Position numbers and translations under genes: made by a program. The notes under the pieces are model-generated. The model searched no databases. It saw only the letters and a program-made list of their open reading frames with translations, and was not told the DNA's origin. This document shows positions 48,421 to 60,097 of a stretch of DNA of 64,000 nt, piece by piece. This DNA comes from Mangifera indica (lineage: Eukaryota; Streptophyta; Magnoliopsida; Sapindales; Anacardiaceae): NCBI RefSeq assembly GCF_011075055.1, contig NC_058143.1, positions 11,547,057 to 11,611,056 on the forward strand, in the 5' to 3' direction. Numbering within the stretch: position 1 is the first letter of the stretch; every line of letters starts with the position of its first letter.

Positions 48421-48984
48421 GATTTATATAAGTTGCTATAAGGTTAAACAAAGGATGATAATATGTCTCTAATCCAATAGATATTATAAATGAGAGCAAC
48501 TTCTGTTCCTATTATTTTGGGTTTGACCAAGTTAAGTATAAAAGTCAAATAAAAGAATATTTTAGTCTGTTTTAATATAATTTTATGCAAATGGTGGGTG
48601 TCTTTTAGATGGTATGTTATGTTGAGTCTATAAATTCAAAACATTTAATCTATTTTTACCATGCTTCAATAAGATTTTTAGCTTATTTTTCAAATATTAA
48701 TTCTCTTCATATATTAATTTTTATCATTTCTTTACTTCAGAAACTTTTATTGAATTCAGTATTAGAGGCTTGTATAATTTTTACATATATATTTCAATTT
48801 CTATTCACTAACTGAATAATTAATTAATAGTACCAAATCATACAATCATGTTTTTGAGTCATTCAAACCTAAGAATTATTACACAAATGCAAGAGAAAAG
48901 TGATATTCATACAAGGGAACTAGAAACTTATTGGGCGGATTCATGGCATCAAGAGAGAGCTTCCTTCCTTGATAAAGTATTTTG

Positions 48985-49312
48985 TGAACACAAACCCATG
49001 AGTAGAGAAAGGCAAGAGGCAAGAGGCAAGAGGCAAGAGGCAAGACACAAAGAGAGAAGAAAGCAAAGAGACAATGAAAGGATCACTAAAGTTATTGCAT
49101 GGTAGCCATAGAAGAGTCCTCTTATGATCCGAGAGAAGAATTTAGAGCTTCCATGGTTGAGAAGATATTGGCAAACCGAATTGAAGAAGCCAAATATTTT
49201 TGAAGGTTGTTGAATTATTATATGTCTATGAACTCCAAGGAGTATCATGGGATTATACTTGAGGTTTTTTATGGCGTTTGTACTAGTTTGTTTTGTAAAT
49301 GTCGCTGAGATT
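48985..49312 (+). pseudogene. OVATE-family protein relic with expanded GGCAAGA repeat
   Basis: The basic linker (RERQEARGKRQEARHKERRK) has been expanded by repeats of GGCAAGA (about 49009-49044). It then encodes MVAIEESSYDPREEFRASMV, an in-frame TGA after KYF, and [20 protein letters not shown] to a TGA at 49312. Same nonsense position as at 18.1 kb. Confidence 0.8.
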
Positions 49313-49559
49313 ATTTTTAAAATTGATTTAGAAACTATAGCCTTATTTTTCAATGAGCATGCATACTTGTAAGAATATTATTACCAATGCTAGAAAAACG
49401 TTAAACCAGTAGATTAGAAAATCACAGTTTGCGATGCACAATTGTGCGAAATAACCACACGTCTGTGTATCCTCTTGTAGAACAAAACTTTACAAGAGCA
49501 ATTGTGCATTCATTCTGAGGAAATATTTTATTTAGTCATATGGTATGAGACATATGTCC

Positions 49560-50100
49560 GTGTGTGATCTCCCTAAAAGTGAATGATCATGTCAAGTGAA
49601 AGAACAATCATGTTTGGTTATAACGTTAACAATGGTCAATGCAAGGTTGAACATAATAAAAAATTAGAGGGATGCCCATCTCTAATAGAGTACACATCTC
49701 TATAAGGCTTATGTGAGAAGCACGAGGAGATCAGGGTGTTAAATGACCCTATATCTCTAGTAGAGTGAGGAAATGATTATTTTACCCCTAGGTTATGTTT
49801 GAAGAGGGAAAGAGAAAAGAAAGGGCTTAGCAAGGCAAGCTAGGACAAATAGCTAAAGTTAAGGTGCTCAACTGTTTGAGAGTGACATAGACCCCAATCG
49901 AGTCAAATCCAAGTCAAAAGTAGTGGAAGTTAAGAAAAATAATATACACTTAGATAACCATTAGCTTTGTGTGTAAGTAGGAAGATATTTGAAAACAATA
50001 AGGCTCTATGAGAAATAGACACTCATTAAATGTATCATACAATTAGCGCCAAAGAACATTAGCCATATAGTGCAGTTCAGTTCAAGTGTGCATGTAAGAT
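49560..50100. repeat. Segmental duplicate shared with 31930-32470
   Basis: Second copy of the block, with about 50 bp extra (49920-49970) relative to the first. Ends at the PGG relic 50117. Confidence 0.65.
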
Positions 50101-50116
50101 ATAGTGACACTTCACA

Positions 50117-50575
50117 ATGGTCTTCACAGCTACGTACACTGTGCCTAGAGGTTCCAATGAAAAAAGGTATCCAATTTTCATCAGAAGCATTCTTTTCATG
50201 GTTTTCACAGTCATGGACATTATTGCTTTGGCTTGCTCATTGACCTTGGTTGTAATGTTCTTATCCGTCCTCACTTTGCCTTATTAATATAAAGAATTCC
50301 ATGATGCACTTCTTGACAAACTCTCAATAGGCTTCACCTTACTCTTCATTTCATTGGCTATAGCAATGATTGCATTAATGACAACAATATTGCCCATAGT
50401 TGGTTCAGAAAAGCCACATTGGGCTACCACTGTCATGTATACTGTTGCATTTTCTCTTGTTAGCATATTTGCACTCATGCAATTTCTTATGTATGCTTCA
50501 TTTGAGAAAAATTTGCTCATCATCTATTGTAGATTGTCTAATAATTGACATGTCATAAAGCCTCCACCGCTCTAG
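50117..50575 (+). pseudogene. PGG-domain relic with nonsense mutations
   Basis: Exon-5 remnant starting at VFTATYTVPRGSNEKRYPIF: the family PGG is PRG here. The frame continues through helix 2 and then hits TAA at 50284-50286 (LTLPY stop), continues in the same frame through helices 3 and 4 (LSIGFTLLFISLAIAMIAL; MYASFEKNLLIIYCRLSNN) and stops again at TGA near 50547. It is the closest relative of the relic at 32.5 kb and shares its upstream flank. Dead copy. Confidence 0.85.
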
Positions 50576-50579
50576 AAGC

Positions 50580-51969
50580 CAACTTTCGGATAGAGTTCCA
50601 TTGTTGACCAAGCAGGTCCTCTCATATATAAAGCAGCTTCCGATCGATGGTCAACTATCTAAAAAGAATGTTTATGATAAAAAAAACTAAGCTCCCAGTC
50701 TGAGGGATTTATATAAATTGAGGTCGATAAGTGTCTAATTCATACATATATCCTTGTCTAAATACATGGATCTGTTTAATCATTGTTCATCATAAAGATA
50801 GTTGAGATTTTATTAGCTAGCATTCTTATGCATGTATACTCAAGAATAAGCTAGCCAAACAATTTTATTGCCCTCTAGCCTTAGAATGCCCGTTCCTGGT
50901 CCCATTTTCAAGTGTCATCTTAGCCATATATAATATCTTTTATTCTTATTTTGAAGTAGAATTTGACTTAAATTATACATTGGAATTTAAAGCATAGACT
51001 TTTGATCCAGTGTTCATATGGCTGAGTTATATACATGTGCTTATCAAGAAAGGAAGCTCTCTCTTGATGTCATGAATAGATCAAACTACGAACTAGTAAA
51101 ATGACCAATTTAATCACTAATTCGATTTTAAAAACGTTGTCAATGAATAATAGATGGCAAATTCATTGTAAATTTTTTTTTTAAAATGCATATGATTTCA
51201 TTCATTGAAAACTATAAAACTAAATTTGCTTTAAATGTTTGTATGATAAAATATTAAATAAATAAAGCAAGTGATAAGAGTCCCCACATGTGGCTATTGG
51301 TAAATTTGATGGAAATGAGAAGACTAAATAGGACAAGAAGACAACCGTAACTTGCCCTTTTCAATGCTTTTATAATGGAAATGAAACATATCTTCCAGCA
51401 ACCAAATTATTCTTTGCTTCATCATTATTTTCAATCTCTTTGTTTCTTGTTTCTTTCATTGTTAACTCATTCTTTCTTTTGTCCATCACTTTATCTTCCT
51501 CTAATTTTGTATTCTTTACGATTTCAATATAAATAAATTGTGAGATGGATATGATTCAGACCTTCCTCATTTTGTCTCTTGGTTTATGATTTTTTTAAAT
51601 TTGTTATCGTCAACATGATTATTTGTGACACATAAAAAGTTGTGTTGCCAATGAGCAAGCGTTCTTTGTGAGAATATTACTACCAAAATTTATAATTATA
51701 ACTCAAAAAATGATCTTATCTATACTTTCAATCATATTGTATTGTTATTTTACTATTTTGATTTTTATAATTCGAATTGATAATCACTTTATCTAAAAGA
51801 TATGAATATAAAGATTTCAAACTCATAAACAATGAAGATGAGAATCTTTATATGTAAACATATTATTCATTTACTTATGAGTTTGTGTTCCCTGTTTCAT
51901 AGATAATAAATTATAACATATTTCCCAATAAATGTGTATAGTTTAACTTTATCTTCATCAAGGGATAAT

Positions 51970-52023
<54 letters not shown>

Positions 52024-53000
52024 CCTCACTATTAAAATATTGTCTATTTTGAATATAAAATAGTTTTGCTTTTGTTTTTTATAACTTAAAAAATATTTTA
52101 ACAATTAAGAAGTTCACAAATAATTAAACTAGTTTTGTATTAGCATTTTTAAGTGATATAAGATGTGTCATATATACCAAATATTTCTTTTATATTTTGT
52201 CAATATAAAATTTATGTTGAGATGCTACAATGAAACCTAATTTTGCGTAAATTCAAAAAATTGTTTATTTTTACTTTGTTCGATTATAAATAATTAAACA
52301 TCTTTTATTTTTATAATGGTTTCATCATCTTTTACATATATATTCTTTCAATCCTATTATACTAATATTGTATTATTTTGCTTTTTATAATTATAATTGG
52401 TTAGGGTCCTTAACATATAAACCCATTATTCATTTACCAATTTTGATTTATTTATGAGTTAGTGTTTGCTGTTCACAGACATGAAAATTAAGTTATAACA
52501 CTTTTCCCAATATGTGATGTTTAGTGTTATCTTTATCAAAGATTGAACATGTCGACTTATTATTAAGACATTATACGCTTTAAAACACATAATTCATCAC
52601 AGTATAACTTTTAGGGTTTTGCAATTTAAAACTTTTTTTAACAGTTTAAGAATTTACGAACTAATAAATCAGTCTTATTTTAACATCCATAAATAATGTG
52701 AGATATACATACATACCCAATATTTTTGTTATACCTTATTGATATGAGATTTGTTTAACTATTTATACAAGTGTCCAACATAATCTAATATTAGGTAAAT
52801 CCATATAACTATTTATTTATAATTCATTTAACTATAAGTTATCAATAATCTTTTATCTCTATTATTACTTTATTATTATACGTTTATCATAATAAAATAA
52901 GAATAAAATTTACCTTTGTTTTATTCTCACTATTTATACAAGTGAGCTTTATCAATTGTTTAAGCAAAGTAACAATACTCTTATTCATCTTCATCTATAA
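50580..53000. other. 3' flank, unique stretch and repeat-rich flank
   Basis: 50580-50735 matches PGG 3' flanks; 50740-51640 has no recognisable gene; 51650-53000 matches 34530-35760. A partial hAT-like end lies near 51075-51140. Confidence 0.45.
51973..52021. repeat. (TA)n microsatellite
   Basis: Uninterrupted TA dinucleotides. Similar runs: 982-1016, 36919-36957, 55745-55768, 57045-57061. Confidence 0.95.
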
Positions 53001-53020
53001 GGATAAAATAAGTCCCTAGC

Positions 53021-53180
53021 TATAAGAGCACACAACACATGACTTATCAAATTTCAGAGAATACAACAACTAGTTATTATTCTATTAACTACAAGTTTGG
53101 TTATGATCTTTCTCTGGTACATGAGAATCTCAACCTTGGGAACAATCAAGTGAGATTGCAAAAAATCTCTACTTTTAGGT
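53021..53180 (+). promoter_or_regulatory. Array promoter of relic H
   Basis: TATAAGAGCACACAACACAT at 53021 and leader sequence to about 53178 (ACTTTTAG|GTATTT). It provides the empty site for the Mutator-like insertion at 35846 (TTATTCTATTAACTAC, no element). Confidence 0.5.
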
Positions 53181-54235
53181 ATTTGTTTTTGTAAATTGTT
53201 TATATATCACTAATTCTTTTTATGAATAATGAACTATGTCAATTTTTTTTTTTTGTTAAAGTAACCAAAGTCTTATAGTTTTTTAATTAAAAGAATCGAA
53301 TTTTAAAATTTTTCTACAGAAAAAACTAGCCTTTTAGTATTATTTAATAAAAGATATTGTACAAACACAACAATTTATATTATTTGTTTTATTTTAAAAG
53401 CTTGGTGAGTGGTTTGATAATTTTAATAAATAATTATAAAAATTTAGTCTCTCGTATAAGAAAATATAAAAATTTCATCATTTCAACAAAAAAATTTAAA
53501 AGTTGAGTTTGTTTTTTAGAAAAAACAAATTCAATTCCTTAAACTGAGAAAATATGATAATTTGATTTGTACAAGTGTTGTTAGGGGCTGATGACCTCAA
53601 TATTCTATCTAACTTATTATATATTTATAAGATAACATCATTTAGAGATATTCAATACTGATATGCAAACTACACTTTCTTTCTTTTTTGAAAAGATTTA
53701 ACTTTTAAAATTTTTTATTAAAATAGTCAAACTTTTAAATTTTATTATTGTAATGATTAAACATCCAATATTTTTAATTGAAAGTATCAAATTGATCACC
53801 TTGTTTTTAAAATAAAACAAAATACTAATTATATAGGTTTAATAACTTCTATAAGATATATGAAAGTTGGATCCTTTTAATAAGAAAATTTGAATGTTCG
53901 ATTTCTTCGATAGAAAAATATAATATTTCAGTCGTTTCAATAAAAAAATGACATATCGATACTTATAAATATTGTAATAAAACTTTGTGTCTTCAATTCT
54001 GAGAATTGAATTACCCAAAATATTATATCATCATACAATAAAATAATTTGAATATAGAATAAAGTATTAGTCAATCATCCTAATTAGATACTTAAAAAAA
54101 TATTTAAAACTGGATGCACATAATAATACTTGAAATATTGTTATCGCTATATTTATTTAATTTTGTTAAAGTTTTATTAACATGGTATACAATACTAAAA
54201 TTCTTTTTTCTAAGACAAAATTTAAAGCAATTTCT

Positions 54236-54575
54236 ACGGGAAGCTTTTGAACCGAGGAGCCGAGATGGCCAGTAAAGCTGATTTGAACGAGCCTTATCAG
54301 GCAGCCCTGAACGACGATTGGGAATCTCTGAAGGACTTCTACGAGAAACATAGCGGCCTCCATGGACAATGCGTTTCACTTGGCAATGTTCAGCAAAAGT
54401 AAAGAACCGCTTCAATCTAATCTCGATATTTCTGAGGAAAAATTTATGATGAGGTATGGCTATTTAGAACAGAATGGCTACGGGAACATAGCTCTTCATG
54501 AGGCTACAGCCAATGGGAACCTGAAGGCCGTACAGGCGTTGGTCAATCATATATGCTTTCTTGACGTAAGACTTG
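54236..54575 (+). pseudogene. Relic H: exon 1 of an ankyrin/PGG gene
   Basis: The ATG at 54265 opens MASKADLNEPYQAALNDDW and continues DFYEKHS, where a deletion of roughly 20 bp shifts the frame and leads to a stop. The original frame reappears at 54362 (MDNAFHLAMFSKSKEPLQS, then NGYGNIALHEATANGNLKAV) and runs out of homology after QALVNHI at about 54555. Later exons are absent. Its promoter copy is near 53021. Confidence 0.83.
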
Positions 54576-55269
54576 TCTTTTATTATAATATAATCTAATT
54601 TTGGATAAATCCCAATAACTTGTTTTTTTAATTTGCTTAATTATAAGTTATCCATCATTTTTTATTTTTATTATACTTTCATCATCTTTTGTTATATTGA
54701 TATTATGACCGGTTTGTTTATATCAACACATTATTTATTCATAGCCTTTGCTTTATTTATAGGTTTGTGTTCATGGTCTCAAAACATGGAAAATGAGTTA
54801 CAACATTTTTTCTAATGAATATGTATATTTACCTTCATCTTTATCATTGACTAAACATATAGATTAAAATATTGTAGGTTTTACACATACAATTTATCAT
54901 AATTTAGTTTTTACAGTTTACAAATTTAACAATTCACATGTTATTAAACTAGTTTTGTTTTAATTATCTCAAGTAATGAAGGGTTACTAATTACAACAAG
55001 TTCAATATCTTTTTCGTATTTTGTCAATATAAAATTTGTTTTAAAATCTCATAACATAACTCCATTTTGAATAAATTCAAATAACTGTTTGTTTTTATTT
55101 GATTTGATTATAAGTTTTTAATCATATTTTATCTTTATTATACTTTCATTGTTATGAAATAAGAACAAGTTTTTATCTTTATTATACTCTTGTTGTTTGT
55201 ACGAGTGAACTTTATCAATTATTTAAGCAAAGTAAGGATACCTCTTCATCTTTATTTAGAAGGACTCTC

Positions 55270-55426
55270 TATATATAAAAGCACACAACACATAGTTAAT
55301 TATATCATATAGAGCACTACTCATAATTCTTACTCTTTTAAAGTTTGAGTAAACACTTTCTCTAACACACGAAGAATTTTAACGATTGGAGCATTCAAGT
55401 GAAATTATAGAACTCCCCATTTTCAG
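55270..55426 (+). promoter_or_regulatory. Promoter and leader exon of gene E
   Basis: TATATATAAAAGCACACAAC at 55270 and a leader ending TTTTCAG|GTATTC at 55426. The intron acceptor TTTACAG at 56078 is the only copy in the array that keeps a CAG at this place; A, B and D have TCTACGG. Confidence 0.6.
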
Positions 55427-56085
55427 GTATTCATATTTGCAACTTCTTAATATATTACTAACTCTTTTTATGAATATATTGAAATATATTTTTTATTTAT
55501 AAAATTAAACCTTCAGATTTTTTTTGACAAAAGTGACTTAATTTTTAGTATTTTTGATTGATTATAACAGATAAATATAATTAATATTATTTATTTTACT
55601 TTAAAAAGAAAAATATTAGTTTGATACTTTAAATACGAAATAATAAAGTTTAGATTCTTCCTTAAAAAAATCTAGAAGTCACATTGCTATAGCTTTTTTT
55701 TTTAAATGTATATATAAAAAAAAGGCATTGCTTTTTCTTTTTAATATATATATATATATATATATATTTATTTATTTATTGATATAAAAAGCTACACATT
55801 GGTATTATTTTTTCTTTTCAAACATTAAAGCACTAAAAAGGAGGTATGTAGATAAGAATATATATAATTACATGATAACATTATTTAGAGGTATTCAACA
55901 ATATACCAAATTATATTTTTTAATTAAAGAACTAAACTTTTAAATTTTGTTATTTAAGTTATCAAATTTTATTATTAAAATAATTAAATTTCATTATTTT
56001 TATTAATAATTCCAATTTAATCACTTTATTTTTAAAACAAACCAAAATAAATAATACTTTTTTTGTCTCCATTTACAGGGCACGA

Positions 56086-56709
56086 ATGAACAGAGGAGAC
56101 AGGTCGGGCAGTAAAACTGATTTGTACGAGCCTTATCGGGCAGCCCTGAACGACGATTGGAAATCTCTGAAGGACTTCTACCAGAATAATGTTAGTTTGC
56201 TGTTATTTCCTGTAACGGCCTTCAGGGACAATGCATTTCACTTGGCAATGTTCAGCAAAAGTAAAGATCCGCTTCAATTTTTACTTGATATTTCCGAACA
56301 TTCTGTGGCGAAGCATGGCTGTTTAGTTAAAAATGACAACGGGAACACACCTCTTCATGAGGCTGCAGCCAATGGGAACCTGGAGGCCGTAGAGGCTTTG
56401 GTCAGACATCATTGCAGGCTCGCCGTGGAAGATATTGAAGATCCACTTGCAGAACAGCTCCATGAGGCTGTGAATCTGAACGGCGAAACCCCGCTTTTTA
56501 TTGCTGCTGCATTTGGGAGAACAAAAGTGGTGAAGTTTTTAGCTGAAAAATCATTAGAATTTCACACAAGATTTATACAAGAAGTAAAAGGAGGAACGAC
56601 TAAAGAAGAATATACTAAGCTTAAAGATATTCACCGCCAAAACATACGCTTCATCGAGGCAAAGCCCAAACCTAAAGCCTCCAATGAGCTGCCTGGTGCC
56701 ATCCAAGGT
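56086..56709 (+). pseudogene. Gene E: ankyrin/PGG gene truncated within exon 1
   Basis: The ATG at 56086 opens an intact exon 1 (MNRGDRSGSKTDLYEPYRAA; NTPLHEAAANGNLEAVEALV; TPLFIAAAFGRTKVVKFLAE) up to LPGAIQG. At about 56709 homology to genes A/D ends mid-exon and the sequence becomes the upstream-flank repeat also seen at 0.6-2.1 kb. An open frame continues 13 residues into the flank before a stop, giving a theoretical 220-aa protein with ankyrin repeats but no PGG/membrane part. The leader exon (to 55426) and a 652-bp intron (55427-56078, GT..AG) look intact, so transcription of a truncated product is possible. Best read as a deletion fusing E to the flank of F. Confidence 0.85.
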
Positions 56710-57752
56710 TCAAATATTATCGTATTTATAAAATTTCTGATTTTGTAGACAATATGTATGAATTAATTTTTAAAACTTCAAGTTCAGATATTATTCTATA
56801 TTTACAAAGCAGTTAGTTTTGTAAAAGAAATATTGAGATTAATTTTTGAAATTTTAGGTTCATATATTATCTCATATTTTCAAAACTTCTGGTTTTGTAA
56901 TTAGTATATAAAATATTATAATATGTAAACTTTAATTCTGATTCTATTTTGGACTTGAAGTCCATATTTTTCACAATTTTTGCAAACTTTGAGTTGCAAA
57001 TGTGATATAGTTAATATAAAAAAATTATTTTGATGAAACTTTGGTATATATATATATATATACACTATGATTTTACAAACTTTAGGTTGTAAATCATATA
57101 CAATTATTATAATAAAAATAATTATTCAAATAATATTTCGGACTTTTGGCCCAGATTCAAGGTTTTGTAAACTTTAGGTTACAAATGATATTTAGGACTT
57201 CAGATTCAAATTCATGATATTCAGAACTTCAGGTCTAGATTATGATTTTGCAAACTTGGGGTTGTAAATAAATATAATTATAAATAAAAAATTAAATAGA
57301 AGATAACAATAATTAAAACATCAATAGTTTGTATTTTGTAAATAGAATAATATCATAACTGAGATATTCGTATTTGTTGTATACAAACAAAATAATAACA
57401 TAATTGAAGGATAACTGATATTAAAATATATGTAAGCTGATCATGTTAATAACATATTATAAATAAAATTAAAAAAAATTATGAGTAAAGGATATTATAA
57501 TTAAATTAAACTTTAAGTAGAAGAAGAAGATAAATGAAGTTGATGCACGTAGAATAAAAATGAAAAGCAAAACTTGAGATGCTTGAATGAAAATCTTATT
57601 AGGTGTGTGTACGTCACAAATGAAGAGCAGAGAGTGTATTTAGAGAAACTCTTGCAGCCCCTCCGGTCGATGAGATAAAGTAATTTTACAAGGCCATTTA
57701 ATGCAGGCCACCCAAACTCAATATTGCCCATCCAAATGGTTTATTTCTTTGC
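56710..57752. repeat. Upstream-flank repeat fused to gene E
   Basis: Matches about 610-1708 plus 2056-2110 without the hAT-like insertion. It normally lies upstream of an ankyrin promoter; here it begins inside the exon 1 of gene E. Confidence 0.7.
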
Positions 57753-58444
57753 CGCGAAAGGACTATGTCTCACCAAAGTAGGTTGTTTTTTTTGAGTTTT
57801 TTTAAATTAACTTTAAAAATTTTATTTATTCATCTATAAATAGTTAAAATTAACTATTTCAAAAGTAAAATTATTTTTTTATCTGTGATATTAAAAAATA
57901 AATTTAAATTTGATTTCATTTCTTCCCTAAATCCTTAAAACTAGCAATTTTTTTAACTTAAGTTTTTAAAAAGAGCATTTTCCCTTTTAGGGTACCCAAT
58001 TTTTTAGAATCAATTTTTCGACAATATCTTTTCCTTTTTGGTGACCTCTAGGCAATATTTCTTTCTCTCTAACACGACCTCCTTCTAAGAGTCCTTCTTG
58101 ATATCGTCATTAGCGAAAATGAATCGTCTTTGTCTAGAGACAAAAATGAGGCCGAGGAGGATCGTTCGAAGGAGGCTACAGTGAGAGAAAGAGACATCAC
58201 CTAAAGGTCATCGAAGAGGAAAATATATCATTAAAAAATTAAAAATTTTAATGGGAAAAATATTATTTTTAAAAATTTGGGTTAGATAAAAATTGTTAGT
58301 TTTTAGAGTTTAGAAAAAAAAAATATAATTAATAAACTCAGTTAATTTTAAATGTTTATAAATAGATTAATAAAATTTTAAAGTTAACCAAAAAAAAAAA
58401 ATTGAAAAACCAGTTTACCTTAGGTGAGAAATAGTCCTTGGGCC
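57753..58444. mobile_element. Mutator-like MITE upstream of gene F
   Basis: Left end CGCGAAAGGACTATGTCTCA, right end GAGAAATAGTCCTTGGGCC; target duplication TTTCTTTGC (57744-57752) and ATTCTTTGT (58445-58453). Orthologous in position to the element at 39609, so the insertion predates that duplication. Confidence 0.75.
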
Positions 58445-58750
58445 ATTCTTTGTTGGGCGGGAAAATTATATTAACATGTGGGAAATCATTTAATGCAATC
58501 CCACCAACTATGCCCATGTGGTCCACCACACATTTAACATTATCTTTATTATTTAAGTACGGATGCCTTTATTGTTTTTTTGTAAGTATCATTTACAAAA
58601 ATTTAGGTTATTAATTAAAATAGGTAAAAATTTTTCCGCTTATACCTTTTTAGGCAAATGCACAGTAGTTTTACTTTTATAAGCAAATTTTTTTATAATT
58701 CCAAAAATACCCTCCCAGCCCTGTATACGTAGGCACTTGAAGGAAGGTTT

Positions 58751-58995
58751 GAGTGCGTGGGTGCGTGCAGAGTGCGTGGGTGCGTGCAGAGTGCGCGCGG
58801 AGTGCGTGGGTGCGTGCGGAGTGCGTGGGTGCGTGCGGAGTGCGCGCGGAGTGCGTGGGTGCGTGCGGAGTACGCGCAGAGTGCGTGAGTGCGTGTGGAG
58901 TGCGCGGTGCACACAATACATGCGCAGTGCGCGCACTGTACACAGTGCACTGTGAGTGTGCAGTGCGCGCACAATGCACAGTGTGCAGTGCACTG
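58751..58995. repeat. GC-rich higher-order minisatellite (19-19-11 bp)
   Basis: Units GAGTGCGTGGGTGCGTGCR (19 bp) and GAGTGCGCGCG (11 bp) alternate in the order 19,19,11,19,19,11,19,11,19, then decay into GTGCAC/GTGCGC palindromic sequence. Strikingly GC-rich within AT-rich DNA. Confidence 0.9.
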
Positions 58996-58999
58996 TACA

Positions 59000-59167
59000 T
59001 ATATTTTTTTTATATATATAATATTATATTATTATATATATTTATTATATTATAATATTATATATATAATATATAATAATATAATATATATTTAAAAATT
59101 ATTATTATTATTATTTATATATATTATATTAAATATTTTAATATTTAATATATATTTTTTTATATTA

Positions 59168-59212
<45 letters not shown>

Positions 59213-59215
59213 AAA
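59000..59215. repeat. AT-only palindromic block and (TA)n
   Basis: Almost only A and T, with TATAATATTA-type inverted motifs and a TA run at 59172-59211. It separates the GTGCGTG arm from a shorter CACGCACTGCGTGCACCGCA arm near 59284. Confidence 0.85.
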
Positions 59216-59960
59216 GGGTGCGCGCGCACCCTCACACTTTGTTTATATATATTAATCAGGGTGCTCGCACTACTCACTCACAGCACGCACTGCGTGCACC
59301 GCACGCACTGCGCACACCGTCCCCGACTACGGAGATTTTTTTCATCCCCATCCCCACCCCTTTCTTCATTTTTATCGGAGAATCCCCTCCCCGTTAGGGT
59401 CGAAGAGAGTCAGGGTCCCTAAAATCAAGTATAAATTGCCATCTCTAATCATGGCTCAGGGCCCTTGACATCGGTCACATGAACCACGAGTTTGGCATAA
59501 CTCGTAATTTTGTGAGTCATGGCCCCATTAGTTATACCAAAATCAAGTGATCCGAGTTTGACATGTTTAATTTTTAAAACTCAATTTATTATACAATTAA
59601 AAATTCTCTTTAGAGTTAAATCTTGAAGATGACTATGCATAATAATTATAGACAAACAACTAAGTGGATTACAACTAACAAAATTTATTGCTATTTTATT
59701 AATTTATATGTCAGACATAATATGTCAATCAACAGTATCTTTGGTGATATAAATAATTGAGATGTAAGCCAAAACATGAATGCACCTGACAAAATTAAGG
59801 GAGTTTAGTTGAAACTGTTTGTTTAATACGTGGAATTATGTGAAAAAATCTTGAAGCAACATCAGAAAATATATTTTTATATTAAAAAAATCATGGCCGT
59901 CCAATTATTGATGGGGAAATTCAAAATTTCGGGGGATGAGAAAATACAAGCTTAAGGATT
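59216..59960. other. Right part of the insertion in promoter F
   Basis: A GC-rich arm (59219-59320), a CCCCATCCCCACCCC stretch typical of dispersed plant repeats, then non-coding sequence to the F promoter. No gene. Confidence 0.45.
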
Positions 59961-59964
59961 CCCT

Positions 59965-60097
59965 GTATATAAACGCACTACTTACAGTTCTTACTCTCTT
60001 TTACTGTCTGCCTGATTAAGGTCTTTCTTGACATGAGCGTGTGAAGCACTTCAACGACTGGAGCTTCAAGTGAGGTAACAGAATTCTCCACTTCAAG
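59965..60097 (+). promoter_or_regulatory. Promoter and leader exon of pseudogene F
   Basis: GTATATAAACGCACTACTTA at 59965 and leader ending CACTTCAAG|GTATTC at 60097. About 1.35 kb of foreign sequence (about 58602-59950) separates this TATA from the upstream promoter flank (58445-58601). Confidence 0.55.

Noticed and set aside
58640..59055. Several long open frames (72-117 aa) on both strands rich in Cys, Ala, Arg, His and Thr
   Set aside because: They are translations of the GTGCGTG minisatellite in multiple frames; no start context or family similarity.
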